Assembly: GCA_013397075.1 (NCBI GenBank)
Contig: VWZS01010177.1
Coordinates: 892,097 to 956,096 of the forward strand
Origin: Rhabdornis inornatus
Lineage: Eukaryota; Chordata; Aves; Passeriformes; Rhabdornithidae
Direction of reading: 5' to 3'
DNA: 64,000 nucleotides
Below, one piece after another: positions 36,843-49,805 of the stretch. Made by a program: the position numbers and the translations under genes. The notes beneath the pieces are model-generated. The model saw nothing but the letters and a program-made list of their open reading frames with translations. It did no database searches and was not told where the DNA came from. Position 1 is the first letter of the stretch; each line of letters opens with the position of its first letter.

Positions 36843-38620
36843 ACATGAAGGTCAGCTTGCTACTTACTAAAAGAGAGCAAAACAGGGTCGCTGGAAGAAT
36901 AGGAGGAAGAAGCAGAACAAGAGGCAAACACCAAATTCTTATCTCTGAGTGTGTTACAGGATATGTGAGGAAATTTCAGCATGTTATCAGTTGGCTTGTC
37001 TGATGCTGTGATAACAGGGCTGACAGCCTGCCATTAGAGGATAGGGAGGTCAAACAGATGGCATCACTTGCTAGGGAATGAGGCTTTGATAAGGCAGTTG
37101 GAAAAGGGACACAAGTCCTGAGTCACTGGAGGCAACTCCTGTCAAGCGTCAAAGGAATCTCTTTCAAGGAAAATATTGTATGACACGCAGATAAATAGGC
37201 CACGATGGGGAGAGGTATCTAGCATCTGAGGGAATTAGCTGTGATAGAGATGATCTATTATGATTTAAACAACACACAGTCACCTGCAGATCCAGAAGTC
37301 CAATGCAGATGAACCATGCAGTGGAAATTCAAACAGAGCACATGATCATCATGTGCCAGCCCAATGGCAGTAATGACCTGGAGAGACAAAGAGTCACCAC
37401 CAATACATGAATTGTCTCACCAGCTCTGGAAAGACAAATAAAACCTCTCTTCTCCTTATAGGCTGGCATCTTGGCTATGAAAAAACTTCCCAAAAAGTGG
37501 GAAAAACGATTCCAGGGGTTCCAGAAAATCAAAAGAGGATATGTCCCACTTCCCAGCTGTAGGCACTTGCATCTTGGCTGTGAACAGTGAGAATTATTTG
37601 TTGCTCCAGAGAGAGGATATAGAAAGTACACATCACACAGTCTCTTGTGTGGCCATAAAGACAACATGAAGAGGTGAGATGGAAAAACTATCTCCACCCT
37701 AGAAGCATAGGTGTAAGAATCACAGGGAAAAACAATCACAAATGGGAGTTCTTCCAGGAAAGTTGCTGCCCCAGTCTCTAGAGAGAGTGTAGAGCTGCTG
37801 ATCTTACTCCTGATTCTATGGGAAAGAATTCTAATCTGTTTCTGCAAGAGGTAAGTGGAGAATCCTATGATCAGTATTAGAGAGGTGTGGCCTCTAGCCA
37901 GGTGGAGGAGAGGGACAACCAGATTCGCTAGTATGTGTGGATTTGATGGCCTGGCACATCAGACTCACAGAGACAAAAGGGTCTAGTAAGATACTTGTGC
38001 ACAGCGTACTCTTATGCCTTGAAGCTATACAGGAACAGGACCCATCTGTATTTCCAGAGTGACAGGAGGATCTCAACAGCTAAACATATTGGAAGCTGAA
38101 ATGAGCCAAACTAGGAAGGAGTGGCAAAAGCATCCCATTGTGATGTCCCACAATGGTTCCTTGCATCTTTAGCACAGACTAATTATCTCACTGAAGGGTA
38201 TTTCAAGGGCCCAAAAGTAAACCATTTTCAGTATAGTTTCCTCGGAGATGGAGGAAAATAAGAAGCTGTTCTACCTTGTCTAATCTCTCCCTTTTGTTGT
38301 GGGGTTACTGAAAGGAAAAGGATGACAGGTTCCTATGACTGCCAGCATAGGGCGCCAGTGACAGGTTGCACCAACCAAGACTCAACTGGGGAGCCAAGGA
38401 ATGATCAGCAGGACCCTCTCACCCTATGAGAGTCCCACACAGATGGTGAAAAAGTCTTACGGTGTATGGAGTCTAATTTGTCAGTTCAGCTTTTGAACTA
38501 TTAATCACCTCCCTTCAAACTTGGCTTGAGCTTCATAGCTCATCCAGCTATCCATTCATATCATGGTACATTTCTCCAGTCCTATTCTGCCAGTTTGTCC
38601 CCAAAGGCTGTGTGGAATGT
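36843..38620 (+). pseudogene. ERVL-type provirus: broken gag and start of pol, 3' truncated
   Basis: Plus-strand similarity to the avian ERVL internal region continues through the rest of gag (to about 37880), a gag-pro linker with protease-like sequence (about 37900-38290), and the first part of reverse transcriptase (about 38340-38510). There it fades and ends. Stops and frameshifts are frequent. The central RT catalytic region, RNase H, integrase and the 3' LTR are absent, so more than half of a provirus has been lost by deletion. The 172-codon minus-strand frame at 37329-37847 is antisense to gag and not a gene. The right boundary is uncertain by about 100 bp. Confidence 0.7.
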
Positions 38621-38756
38621 TGTCAAATAAGAAATTATTAGCTAAATTTTTAATTTTAATTTTTTTTCATCCTAGAACTTATTCTGTTGTTTGCTTTTTC
38701 ATTCTTTATTTCAGATGGATACTTGGGGACTGGCTACTCCCCCATGAGAACTGAAT

Positions 38757-38990
38757 CATAGAAGCCACAGGATACCTCAGCTTTTTCTGTGCCGATACCT
38801 CAGCCTTTTCTGTGTCATTTTGAACTATCTTGCCAGCCCTGTTCAGCAGAGGACTGTAAGGGTCGGTCTGAAGTTTCCCTTGTCTTTGCCTCCCGACCGT
38901 TGCAAGGAGACCTTGAGGACCCCCATCCAGGCTGACTCTGAACAATGGTTTCCTGGCCCAGGTGGATGCTTGTCAAGTGNCCTACATCTA
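38757..38990. other. GC-richer segment with a tandem duplication
   Basis: gatacctcagctttttctgt and gatacctcagccttttctgt stand in tandem, giving a 24-bp unit at about 38771-38818. The following 170 bp is GC-rich and contains one N (38980). A short plus-strand frame crosses it. Its origin is not recognised; a decayed repeat is likely. Confidence 0.4.
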
Positions 38991-40530
38991 CCAAGTACTT
39001 CCACTGAATTTCTGACCATGGAAAATAGAAAATGAAAATGCAGAAATAAATGAAATGTACAGATTGTTGGCAGTTTGAGTTTAAGAATTTGTATGTGGGG
39101 TTTTTTCTCTCCATGTGCAAAATAAACTTTTCTCATTGTCTATCTTCAAAACACCAGATGTTTATAATTTCATACTTTAAATATTACGTCTTTGGTTTTA
39201 TTTTCAGCAGTAGTCATGTAATGTGATCATAGAAAAATACATAAAGACATGGTAAATCAAAGGGTTGTATTGTTAGACCAGAGCTTTTTTTCTGCAATGT
39301 AATTATATGTATTATTTCACTGAATTCTTCTGCTTTAGAAGACATGTGACAACTTTAAACTCCTTTTCATATAATGAACAATTAAACAAAACAGAATGAC
39401 AACAAAAACCAACTCAAACAATAACCCTCGCTTAAATTTTTCAGAATATTGAACAGAATTTAAAAGTAATATGCCTGATTCAAGACAGTCAAAAGACATA
39501 ATACCTTTTGTAGTAAAATATATATTTTCCTTGTAATTCTTATGAGGAAATAAGAATGTTGTCTTATAAGCCAGGAATGTCAGCTCTCTAAGCTAACTGT
39601 ATAATTGTAATTGAATTTACACTTGGAACTCTAAAGAACAATCTCCCCTTATTGTAGAAATGGGCCTTAGAATCTGCCAAAAAGAAAGAGCTTGTGAGTT
39701 GAAACTCTGTGAATGAAAATTCAGGATTTAAAAAATTATAATTATATAAGCTACCTCTTAGTCTGAGCAGTATATGTCTTCAATGATAAATAATTTGTTA
39801 GATTCTAATAATTTTGCAATCTTAATAAGATGAAATTGTCTGTTAAAAGATGATTCTTATTGGTAAAAATGCAAAAAAAAAAATCACAACAAGTTAAGAA
39901 GTTAAAAGTGATGGGATATTTTTTCCATGTTATGTAGATGAAAACAGGTTTTTTTATGTTGTATTAGTATCTTGAAAGATAAAACATCATCAAAAGTTAA
40001 ATGAAGGGCACACTGCAATAAAAATGTTGGATTAGTAACTCCTCTACTTCTTACATTTTCTTGTTTGTTTCCTATCAAATATTCAGTAGATTTAAAAAAA
40101 TTCTTAATCATTTTTTTCTTGATTCTACGTAACTTTTTTAACACCTAGCCAGCTTATATAGCTTATCTGTTCACAGAGCAGTTTGTGATGACATATATCA
40201 TCCTCTAATATGGAAACATTAATGGCCTCTAAAATACATAGGCAGCAAGTAAGGTTTCTATGCTTCATCAATGGTGAATGTTGCACTGATTTTATGAGTG
40301 TGAAACAGAGCATAAGAGCAAAAAATACTGAAAATTAAGCCAGAGCTTTGAAGAAATGAAGGCAGAAAAAGAGAAACTCAGTGATAAATGGAAGACCAAA
40401 AAGAAAAATTACTTTAGAGTGAGAAATGGACACAACCCCGCTCATACAGAGCAGACATTCAAGAGCATGCAAAATGAAATTATAGTTGCAAGAGTTCACT
40501 TTGTGGATTATCTGTTTGATTTGTTGCAAA
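38991..40530. other. unique AT-rich sequence, no gene seen
   Basis: Nothing recognisable. Confidence 0.5.
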
Positions 40531-40532
40531 CT

Positions 40533-40925
40533 GAGAGGAAGAGGAAGAGGAAGAGGAAGAGGAAGAGGAAGAGGAAGAGGAAGAGGAAGAGGAAGAGGAA
40601 GAGGAAGAGGAAGAGGAAGAGGAAGAGGAAGAGGAAGAGGAAGAGGAAGAGGAAGAGGAAGAGGAAGAGGAAGAGGGAGAGGAAGAGAAAGAGGAAGAGG
40701 AAGAGGAAGAGGAAGAGGAAGAGGAAGAGGAAGAGGAAGAGGAAGAGGAAGAGGAAGAGGAAGAGGAAGAGGAAGAGGAAGAGGAAGAGGAAGAGGAAGA
40801 GGAAGAGGAAGAGGAAGAGGAAGAGGAAGAGGAAGAGGAAGAGGAAGAGGAAGAGGAAGAGGAAGAGGAAGAGGAAGANAAGAGAAGAGAAGAGAAGAGA
40901 AGAGAAGAGAAGAGAAGAGAAGAGA
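40533..40925. repeat. (GGAAGA)n then (AGAGA)n microsatellite with one N
   Basis: About 345 bp of nearly perfect GGAAGA hexamers (variants near 40676-40690) run to an N at 40879, followed by about nine AGAGA pentamers. It is pure purine on the plus strand. The R/K, R/G and P/L frames over it are artefacts. Confidence 0.97.
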
Positions 40926-40949
40926 ATTTGAAGGCATGTACAGCATCCT

Positions 40950-41590
40950 ATAATCCAGGTGCCTGAACTGTTCAGGGCTGACTAAAAGTTGAAGTATGTT
41001 CTTGAGAGAATTATCCAAATGCCTTGTAAAGATTGACACTGTTGGGGCATCGACCACTTCTCTAGCTTGTTCCAGGGTTTGGCCACCCTTTCAGTGAAGA
41101 AATACTTCCTAATATCCAGTCTGTTCCTCCCCTGGGACAGCTTTGAACCATTCTCATGCATTCTAGCACTGGATACCAGGAAGAGCAGACCAGCAACTCC
41201 CTCTCCACTTCACGTCTTCAGGCAGAGAGCTGTAAAAGCTGTGAGGCCAGCCCTCAGCCTCCTCTTCTAGACAAGCCCATAGGATATTCCTCAGCCACTG
41301 CTCACAGGACATTCCATCCAGATCTTTCCCCAGCTTTGTTGCCCTGCCCTGGGTGTATGCAAGGACCTTCACATCCATCTTAAATTGTGGGGTTCAGAAC
41401 TGCACACAGCACTCCATGTGAAGCCGCACCAATGTTGAATACAGCAGGATAATCACCTCTTCTGGCCAGCTGGTTATGATTTTTCTGATGCATCCCAGGA
41501 TGTGGCCTTCCCTCCTGGCTTCCAGGGCACACTGCTGGTTCCTGTTGAGCTGCTGTTGACCAGCACACTCATTTATTCTCAAACAATATC
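40950..41590 (-). mobile_element. CR1 LINE fragment
   Basis: The minus-strand CR1 3' half is recognised by ggggcatcgaccacttctct, ggccaccctttcagtgaaga, attgtggggttcagaactgc, gataatcacctcttctggcc and cacactgctggttcctgttg. It reads from near the 3' UTR back into ORF2; the terminal tail is missing next to the microsatellite. Confidence 0.88.
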
Positions 41591-41594
41591 TGTT

Positions 41595-42670
41595 CCATGA
41601 TCAGGTGGGTACTCATTAAGCACAGCCTCATGGACTGTATAGCAGCCAGAAGATGCTACAATGTGGGGGTTTCTGAAGTAGAGATGGGCTAAACTCTGTC
41701 ACATACTATCAGATGGACATATGTTAATATATTCATATGTTTCTAAATGTTTTGGTCTTCTATTGTATATATTTTAAAAGGTGCCTTTGTTTACAAATAA
41801 ACCCAGAAAATAATTATACTTTCATTGGGAATATTTTCTTCCCAAATAGCATGGTAGAAACAGAAATCTTGATGTTGAAATCTTTACTGGGATTTTATTT
41901 TCTCCCATAGGTGTTGTTGGAAAGAGGACTCAGAACTAATGCAGCGAAACCCACTCTAAGTAATCACTTTACTTGAAAGAGCATTTTGTAGTCGCTGTGT
42001 TTTATTGAAGTGTTTGGTCAAACGCCCACCAGATGTCAGTACACACTTGCGCAATAACACAGGTTGTGGAACAGAGAAGTTTAACACAAATCTGGTCCTG
42101 CTACATAGTGCAGAAGCACAGTGCTGCATATCACTTATGCTGCTGCTGCAAAAAAAAGGTGCAAATCAGTGGACTTTTAGAAATCCTTTCTAAATGGCAG
42201 ATAAAAAAACAGATTTTGATTCTGAATTTTTCTATATCAAGCACTGTGGCTGCCAGCTAATTACAACTGCTCTAAGTTTTCATTTGTGAAAACAGAAACT
42301 ATGTGTCAGAGAACTGCCCTGTAGATTTTGTGGCTGTTCATATTCTTAAATATGAGAGGTTAGGAAAGAAAGAGTGAGCTAGACTTCTACAATCATAAAA
42401 AATTAAGACAAAGGAATAATTTAATAGTTGCCTTCAAATATCTATACTCCCTTATAGTGTGGAAGAAGCCAGACAGTTCTTACACAAGTACAGCTATAAG
42501 GTATAGGACAATAGATACCAGTTGCAATAAGGAAAATCATTATTTATGAGGAAAAAACCCCACAACCTGCAATTTTGTTACACATTACTCGTTGTATCTG
42601 TTTTAAGATATTCAAAAATCAATTGAAGATAAAGACCAACTTCATCAAACTTTGAAGTTAGATCCAGCAT
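41595..42670. other. unique sequence, no gene seen
   Basis: Nothing recognisable; 62- and 75-codon frames at 42005-42260 lack motifs. Confidence 0.5.
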
Positions 42671-42674
42671 CAAA

Positions 42675-42742
42675 TTTGGTGTAACAGGGTTTGGACCAGG
42701 CGATCCCCAGAGCTCCTCTCCAATCTAAATTATTTTCTGGTT
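42675..42742 (+). mobile_element. short CR1 tail remnant
   Basis: gtttggaccaggcgatcccc followed by agagctcctctccaatctaa resembles the CR1 'gttggactagatgatctccagaggtcccttccaacc' block. The final tail is not preserved. Confidence 0.5.
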
Positions 42743-42744
42743 TT

Positions 42745-43574
42745 ATTTCAGTGGTATTTCAGCAGCAGGAAACCTAAAGGTACAGAAAATCTCATCAGGC
42801 TCCAATCTGTTGTCAGATTTATTTTTTTTATATAGTTCCTAGAAATCGGGAAATCAGCCTCCTGACTAAAACAGTTAGATATGTCTTTCCTATCAGGTGG
42901 TTGGCAGCTGCACTAAGATGCCTCAGTGATTTTCTGTATTTTTTGCATGAAGCATATCCACGTACAAAATTCATTATCATGAAAAGTCATCTCAATGACA
43001 GTTTAGTTTATGAATGCCATCATTTGGTTTTGTATAAAACTGACAAGTTTGTTTTATTTCCTGACATAGTATTAAATACTCCACATAAGTCCAGTGATTT
43101 TTGATGACAGCTTCAGTTAGGAAGTGTTTCAGGACCTAGTTTGCATTGTTTAAAGAGTTTAATAGTATGCATTGCAACATCACCAAAATAGAAAAAAAGG
43201 GGGCCTAAAGTTGTTATCTAACTTAAATAAACAGGTATTTTCTGAGTGCAATAAGAACAATTTTTAAAAATAATTTTAATGAGAATTGCTCTTAATCAAA
43301 TATACTCTCAGTAATCAAATATATTTTCTTCTGAAAATTTACAAATGTATTATAAAATAATTGCATTCCCCTTCACTTTTTCTTCGAAGTTACTTAAAAA
43401 TTCTTCAGGTAAAAATTAAAATTTTCAATACATAATTACTTTCTCATAATTTTCAAAACTCTTTGAATGATAGATCCCGTAATCTAATTACCTATTGAGG
43501 TAACCCTCAATAATCATACAATAACTAACATACAAACCAAGACAAATTACTTATCATGGCTTTAAAAACAGTGG
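42745..43574. other. unique AT-rich sequence, no gene seen
   Basis: Nothing recognisable. Confidence 0.5.
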
Positions 43575-43576
43575 TG

Positions 43577-43745
43577 TGTGTGTCCCAAGAAGTTTGTTAA
43601 CAACAATGACCTTGGTTACAGCATGGTACTACAAGTGCCAAGGTTGGGTGTTTGATCCCTGCATGGGCTGTATCCCTCAAGAGCTGGACTTGCTGATCCT
43701 TGTGCATCCCTTCCGTCTCAGGATATTCTCTGGTTGTAACATTCC
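43577..43745 (+). mobile_element. tRNA-Ile-like SINE with CR1 tail (TguSINE1-like)
   Basis: The 5' half aligns with tRNA-Ile(AAU) text. ttggttacagcatggtacta matches the D-stem/A-box side, gtgccaaggt the anticodon-stem side, and gtttgatccctgcatgggct the T-stem/B-box (43650-43669; canonical 'ggttcgatccccgtacgggcc'). It then joins gagctggacttgctgatcct … ctcaggatattctctg, the CR1 3' tail. This two-part structure is that of TguSINE1, described from zebra finch, in which the CR1 tail lets CR1 reverse transcriptase copy it. The A-box is degraded. Confidence 0.75.
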
Positions 43746-46700
43746 TATTGCTTTCAATCTACCTTTTGTTTATTTTCCTGAATGAATGTTTCACGCTATA
43801 CTTAAAATAACGCTGCTCTTTTACTCACAAGATTAATCAAACCCTTCTGTGACCTAAGACCTGATACACAACCCTTAACTGCAATGCAGAAGAAATCTAA
43901 AGTATTTTCTCCTAGAAAGAAGTGCAAATTGTGTTTCATATATTATTTCTGAAATATTAATGTGATTTGCTTGATTCCTAGAAAGGATACCCTGTTTTCT
44001 GTTAATGATCCCTAGAATCACAAAGCAATGTCCAGAGGCCTTAAGCTGCTCAGCACAGTGGTTAAAATGCTTAATACTGGCTGACAACAGAGTGTGTTGT
44101 ACTCCAGGGATGTACTGATATAACATCTAAAGGCTTTTGTTTGCAAGCCTTAGGCAAAAATCAGAGGTGTGGGGATAGTGTCCTGACAAAACCAGGATCT
44201 ACTTCCCCACAGGGATGGGTCCACACTGGTGCTGTATAAGATAAGACCCATTTTACCTCATTTATCATGTTATTCTCTTTCTCAGGATTCCAGCTAGTCC
44301 CTGTCTGTTGAATAGTCAGCAGTCAAAAGAAGTATGCTTGGGTATTCATATTTTATGGTTTGGAGAGAGAAAGTGTTTGGGAGGTTTTTTTGTTTGATTG
44401 TCTGACGTTTTGGGAGGGTTGTTTTAATTTTTTGGATGTCGGTTTTTAGGTTTTTTTTAACTACTCCACAGCTTTCATTGTTTTCAGCATCAGGATAATT
44501 GAAAGTCCACATGATTATGGTTTAGGACATTTCATCATCTCTGCTTATCTGCATAAACAATTCAGAGTCCACTTCCTTGTTTCACCCTGCAGATACAGCA
44601 GTTTATGTTTGAAATGCTTGTACATTTTACTTCGCCTTTTAATTCAGAGTAGTTTGCTTTTACAGTTTCAAAGATCATTCTGCCACATAATAATACTAAT
44701 TTTATTATTTTATAAATACCATGTCATCTACAATATACTTTTTTTCTACTAAAAGGAAATTTCCCTGAAGAATTTTACAGCAATTATGAAGACAAATGTC
44801 TAAACAGTGAAGCATAGTTTAGGACACAGGAATCTTACTTGTTTTTCAGGGATATCTTGTACCACACAGATACATTTTATATGTCTTTACCAGTAATTAA
44901 AAATAAATATGTGGATTTCTTAGTGCTCAAGTGAGATGAATTATACCCAATAAAACAGACAATCTAGTCAAAATATTAAATAATGATAACCTCATTATGA
45001 GAGGCAGCATAGATAAGTCAAAGACAAATGAGCCTACCCAGGTAGTATAGTAGATTATAATATGGAGACTTCCAGGGCCACATTATGCTAACTCTCAGTT
45101 TCCTTTCCGATAATGTAAGAAAGTGAAAATGTGTCTGCATGCTGAAGTAAGAAAGAAGCATTTTTATTGGCATGAGATTTAACGTCATTCAGTGTAAAAA
45201 TGATATATATCAATGCTTTCTGACTGCTGAAACTGATGGTTTTCACTTACCAAATTTTCATTTAACAAATCCTCTGTTTTCTTGGACTGTAAAAACATTT
45301 GATGTTGTGGAACAGCAAAAGCTAAAGAGAAATGAAACCCCAAAAGAAATAGCAATCACTTTGCAATGAATAACAAAAAGTTCAGAGCATAGTTTTTTGC
45401 AGGTATCATTCTTCCTCTGAACAACTGTGTTGAGACAGATCTTAAGATACTGTTAAGTGCATAAAGTTGGAGAGATCACATACAGGGACATTATTTCAAA
45501 GTAATATATACATATGGGTTTAAAAAGAAACAGTATTTTAGAATATTGAGTGAGAAGAGAGTAAAACTTAAGATTATAATAATAATAGCATCAACAGCAA
45601 TAATAATAGTAATACTAACTCCCAGTTATTTATAGAAAGAGTGAGTATTAAAATGAACTTGAAAAAAATCCTTGAAATGAGCTTTCACAGCCAATAGAGT
45701 CTCCTGTGGGAAATGAAATGCATTATTTCTCTTGAACATTTAAAACTAAATCAGGCAAAACTCTATTGGAAACTTGACAAGGGGTAATTATGAATCACCA
45801 GACTGATGAACCATTTGACATAATACATCTTCTCCTCTAGTTAAATTATATTATTCTGTTACTTAAATTATGTTCTTCCTCATTTCTAAGCAGAAATTTT
45901 TCTTGTAATGAGTGTTTTATTCACAATGAAGATGACAATCATTTTTGTTTGAAATGGCAGCTTTTCTTATGAAGTCACATTCTTTCATTTATGTATTTGG
46001 ACTTGGCTGAAAATAGCTTTTATCAATCTATTCATTTTTCAAGGCTCAGCAGACATGAATTTACAGTGCCATATCATGCATGTGTATAAGAGAAGTCACT
46101 GTTAAGTATACTATTTGACAGTCATACCTGCATTGGCAGCAAAGTATTAGATGTCAATTTAAAGGAGAATTACAAAACAAATCTTTTGTGTGTCCTTTTA
46201 TGCATTTTACTAAATCATTAAACAACAGGCATTAACGATTTGTATTATTTGGAGGTAATACTAAGTCATAAAATCAAAATAGTTGCAATCTGTTTTTGTT
46301 CTCACAAAATCTTTATAATATAATAATAATATTATTTTTAAGAAAGATACAGTTTTCAATGAAGCAGCAAAAATTCCTCAGAACTTTCAATACATTGAGA
46401 ACAATAAATGACTGTTGGTTCAATCCAACCAAAGAATGAGTTCAAGTTTTTGATTTTTCATTCAATAGATAACTTCCAAAACAGGAAGTCAAGGGACAAA
46501 ATTATATCTCTCTGGATGGGAATTCATCTTCCTAGAGTTAAAATATTTTCAGTGCATATTCTACATTTAAATCAATGGCTCTTTGCCACTTTACATTTGT
46601 CTAATCTACTTTAGGATCAAAGGACTGTTACTCAGTTTGTTTGACTATAAAAATCAAGTAAGGTAATACGTTCAGGAATTTATATTGAAAGCAGCTGAAA

Positions 46701-46798
46701 TTTAATGAGAAAGCAGAAAAAAAAAGGTCAGATATAAAAATGTTCTTCCCATGTATTTTCATAAATCTGGAATGCGTATCAGGATGTTAGCCTTAGGT
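43746..46798. other. long unique AT-rich interval, no gene seen
   Basis: No recognisable element or gene. An AAT/AAC-rich patch lies at 45575-45620, and a run of TAATAATA near 46317-46335. Confidence 0.5.
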
Positions 46799-46799
46799 T

Positions 46800-47945
46800 A
46801 ACAGGCAAAAAGAGACTTAAACAGGTTTCTGGTCCAGCCTGCAGGTCAACTGTGAGTTTACATCAGGTTTCTCAGGCCTTTATTCAGTCAGATCTAGGAA
46901 TCCTTCAAGGCTGGATACTGGACAATATTTCTGGGCCATTCACTCAATTGCGAATGAGGGAAAAGATGCTCCTTATATCCAGTGTAAACCTGTTTCATTA
47001 GGATTTATGCCCTTTGTCTCAGATATTCTTCTCATTCACTGCTGTGAATAGCCAGGCTCCACATCCTCTCAGTAACTTCCCTATAGTCAATGTCAGGAAT
47101 ACAGTGAGGTCCTGCCACAGGGTCTCTTCTCAGAGCCAAACCAGCTTCTCTCTCACAGAAACTTCTCATGGGCATGTGTTCCCACCCTGACCAACCTGCT
47201 CTCCATCTGAAAAATTTGCTTCACTTTGCCAATGTCTTTCCTGGAGCCAGGGGTCCAAAACAAGTTGTAATTTTCTAAACATGGTCTGAGTGCTGAACAT
47301 GGAAAATAAGCCCCTCCTGTTATCTGCAACCTAGGCTTCTGCTGATACCATCCTGAGACTGTGGGCTATCTCTGCATCCAGACCACATTGCTGGCTAACA
47401 TTCAGCCACTGCCCACTAAGGATTCCCAAAAGCCTTTTCCACAAGGTATGTCACTAGCCTTTCCCCAGCCTGTATTGATGTCAGAGGATCTTCTTTCCCA
47501 GGGATGGGATTTTGCTTCTGTGCTTGTTGAATTTCATTAATTTCTCCCTCCTGTCTGTCCTGAAAGATAGCCCTGCACTAAGCATGTATGTCCTCCAAGA
47601 TTCATGTCACATGCAAATTTGCTGAAAGCACACTGTCATTCCCTCCAGGTCACTGATAGAGATGCTGAACAGGACAGGCCCTACTACAGGCTTCTGCAGC
47701 ATCCTCTGTTTACTGCATCCTAGGAGAGTGCAAACCATTAATGGTATCTGCTCAGCCTAATCATCTAGCCAGGTCTTTACAAGACGTCCCATCCATGCTA
47801 TAACATCCTAAACATTGTGGGAGACTGTGTTGAAAGGCTTGTTTTTCAAATTACACTTTCTCTGCTCCCTTCAACCACAAATCCAGTCATTCTGTCTTAT
47901 GAAGCAATCACGTCATTCAGACTTATCCTTTGCAAATCCATAAAA
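46800..47945 (-). mobile_element. old CR1 LINE fragment, RT region to 3' end
   Basis: Minus-strand CR1 of a more diverged subfamily. ggtcactgatagagatgctg with gaacaggacaggccctacta (47649-47688) is antisense to the RT 'FNIFIxDL' block. ttgtgggagactgtgttgaa (47815-47834) and gacttatcctttgcaaatcc (47920-47939) are antisense to upstream RT. gtttctcaggcctttattca near 46866 belongs to the 3' part. At about 1.15 kb it is the longest uninterrupted CR1 copy here, but it is heavily mutated and lacks the final tail. Confidence 0.8.
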
Positions 47946-48890
47946 ATTGTTCCCAGTCATTTCCTTCTTCTTTGTCACAAGGCGTGTTTGAAGGGGTTTC
48001 ACTCAAAGATTCTTCCAGAAAACTAAGTGAGGCTGCAAAGAGCAGGATAAGAACAAGAAAGAGAAAGGTTTTACATCTCTCTCTCTGAGATATCCTATCT
48101 GATATAATAACCTTTACAGCCAAGGCCTAGACACAGAAACTCCAGATGCTTATTTACTTTCTGATGCCTTAAAAGGAGACAAGCTGCTCTGCAGAGCTTT
48201 CTATTTCTCTCTGTTGAATAGCAAAGGACCTTTTTTGTCTGTGTAAGGCAGCTGGTGGAGGATGCAGTTCACAGACTGTCAAAAGTAAAACTGCACTGGG
48301 CTACCTGATTATGCCGAATGAAAATTTAAGAAATCAGAATGGTTCTTCTAGTGTAGGAGTATCTCGACATTTAAGATATCCTAGGGCACATGGCTATTCA
48401 CAACCATGTATAAGTAAGGACTTATTTTTGTATTTGTACCCCTTTCATGTGGCAATTGATGGCCAAGATACCCAAAGGTATCTTAAATAATACTAAACAA
48501 CAAAGTCTAGAAAATGAGTCACTAATCAACAGCTAAAAGATCTAGAGAGCCATTAGCTTAATCTAAAATGTAGAATTCTCTATGCAGACATTGACATTTA
48601 AATTTCTAAAATCTGAAGGTGCTTTTCAACTCTAATTTTCTCATGTCGAAGTCAGAGCAGATGTATCTCAACTATAGAAATCTTAAGGGCCATTAACATC
48701 CCATATCAACCTTCAACACTTCTGACCATGACCTACCACTGAAAATAATAGATACCATGAAATGTTCATCTTGAGATAAAATTCTTCCCCTTAAATCTCC
48801 CTCATGTGAAGGATCAAACTGGCACTTACCTGGCTCCACTAGATGGGGAAAACCATAATTTTCTGAAATTCAAAAAAGGAAGATGTCATA
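47946..48890. other. unique sequence, no gene seen
   Basis: Nothing recognisable. Confidence 0.5.
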
Positions 48891-48892
48891 TA

Positions 48893-49515
48893 AAATCAGA
48901 GTAATAGAATATTCTTAGTTGGAAGGGACCCAGAAGGATCATCAAGTCCAACTCCTGCCCCTGAACAGCACCATCCCCAAGAGTCACCATGTGCCTGAGA
49001 GTATTGTCCAAACCTTTGAACTCTGCCAGGTTTGACGCTGTGACCACTTCCCTGGGGAGCCTGTTCCAACCACCCTCTGGTTAAAGAACTTCTTCCTACT
49101 ATCCAAACTAAACCTTCCCTGACACAACTTCAGGCCATTACCTCGAGTTCTGTTGCTGGTAACCAGAGAAAAGAGATCAATATCTGCCCCTCCTCTTCCC
49201 CTCCTGAAGAAGTTGTAACTGCAGTGAGGTGTCCGCTCAGTCTTTCCTCCAGGCTCAACAGACCAAGCGACCTCAGCTGCTCCTCATACAGCTTCTCCTC
49301 AAGGCCCTTCACTATCCTTTTTTGCCTCCCTTAGATGTTTCTTAATAGTTTAGTGTCTTATTCTGGAAGATAAAACTGCCTCCAGCACTGGAGGTGAGGC
49401 CTCCCCAGTGAAGAGAAGAGCAGGATAATCCCCTCCCTTGCCCGTCTGGCGAGGCTGTGCCCCTGATGCATGCCAGGACAATGCTGCCCCTCCAGGATTT
49501 GTAGCAGTTTACATT
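48893..49515 (-). mobile_element. CR1 LINE 3' end
   Basis: The tail on the minus strand starts at agtaatagaatattcttagt (48899), followed by tggaagggacccagaaggat. It runs through ggagcctgttccaaccaccc, ctccaggctcaacagaccaa and gatgcatgccaggacaatgc. A minus-strand frame 49312-49130 still reads the CR1 ORF2 'EEQLRSLGLLSLEERL' block. Relatively well preserved and 5'-truncated. Confidence 0.92.
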
Positions 49516-49805
49516 TGGTAAACTAAAGACTGAAAAACAGGTAGAGCAACTTGCAGATCGTGAACTCAAGCATACAACCAAGTAATGCAGCTCTTAAATT
49601 AAGGAAAAAAAAAAATCTTTAATTTTGATGTTTAACTGTAGGGGGTTTTTTTTGTTGTTTTCTTTGATTTTTAAAATAATGTTTTTACATAGTCTAAATT
49701 ATGGAGTTGTTAAGAATTATTTGTAGCAAGCAAAAAAATATTTCATAAGTTAGTGTGATTTTAAAATGTCATACAATATAGGCATGGGTAGGTATGTTCC
49801 TGAGA

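Noticed and set aside
37329..37847. 172-codon minus-strand open frame
   Set aside because: Lies antisense to the ERVL gag remnant; no independent support.
40335..41057. 240-codon minus frame and 155-191-codon plus frames
   Set aside because: They are translations of the GGAAGA repeat (P/L, R/K, R/G dipeptides) and include an N.
43601..43672. Possible tRNA-Ile gene
   Set aside because: The A-box side is decayed, no acceptor stem pairs, and a CR1 tail follows directly, so it is the head of a SINE.
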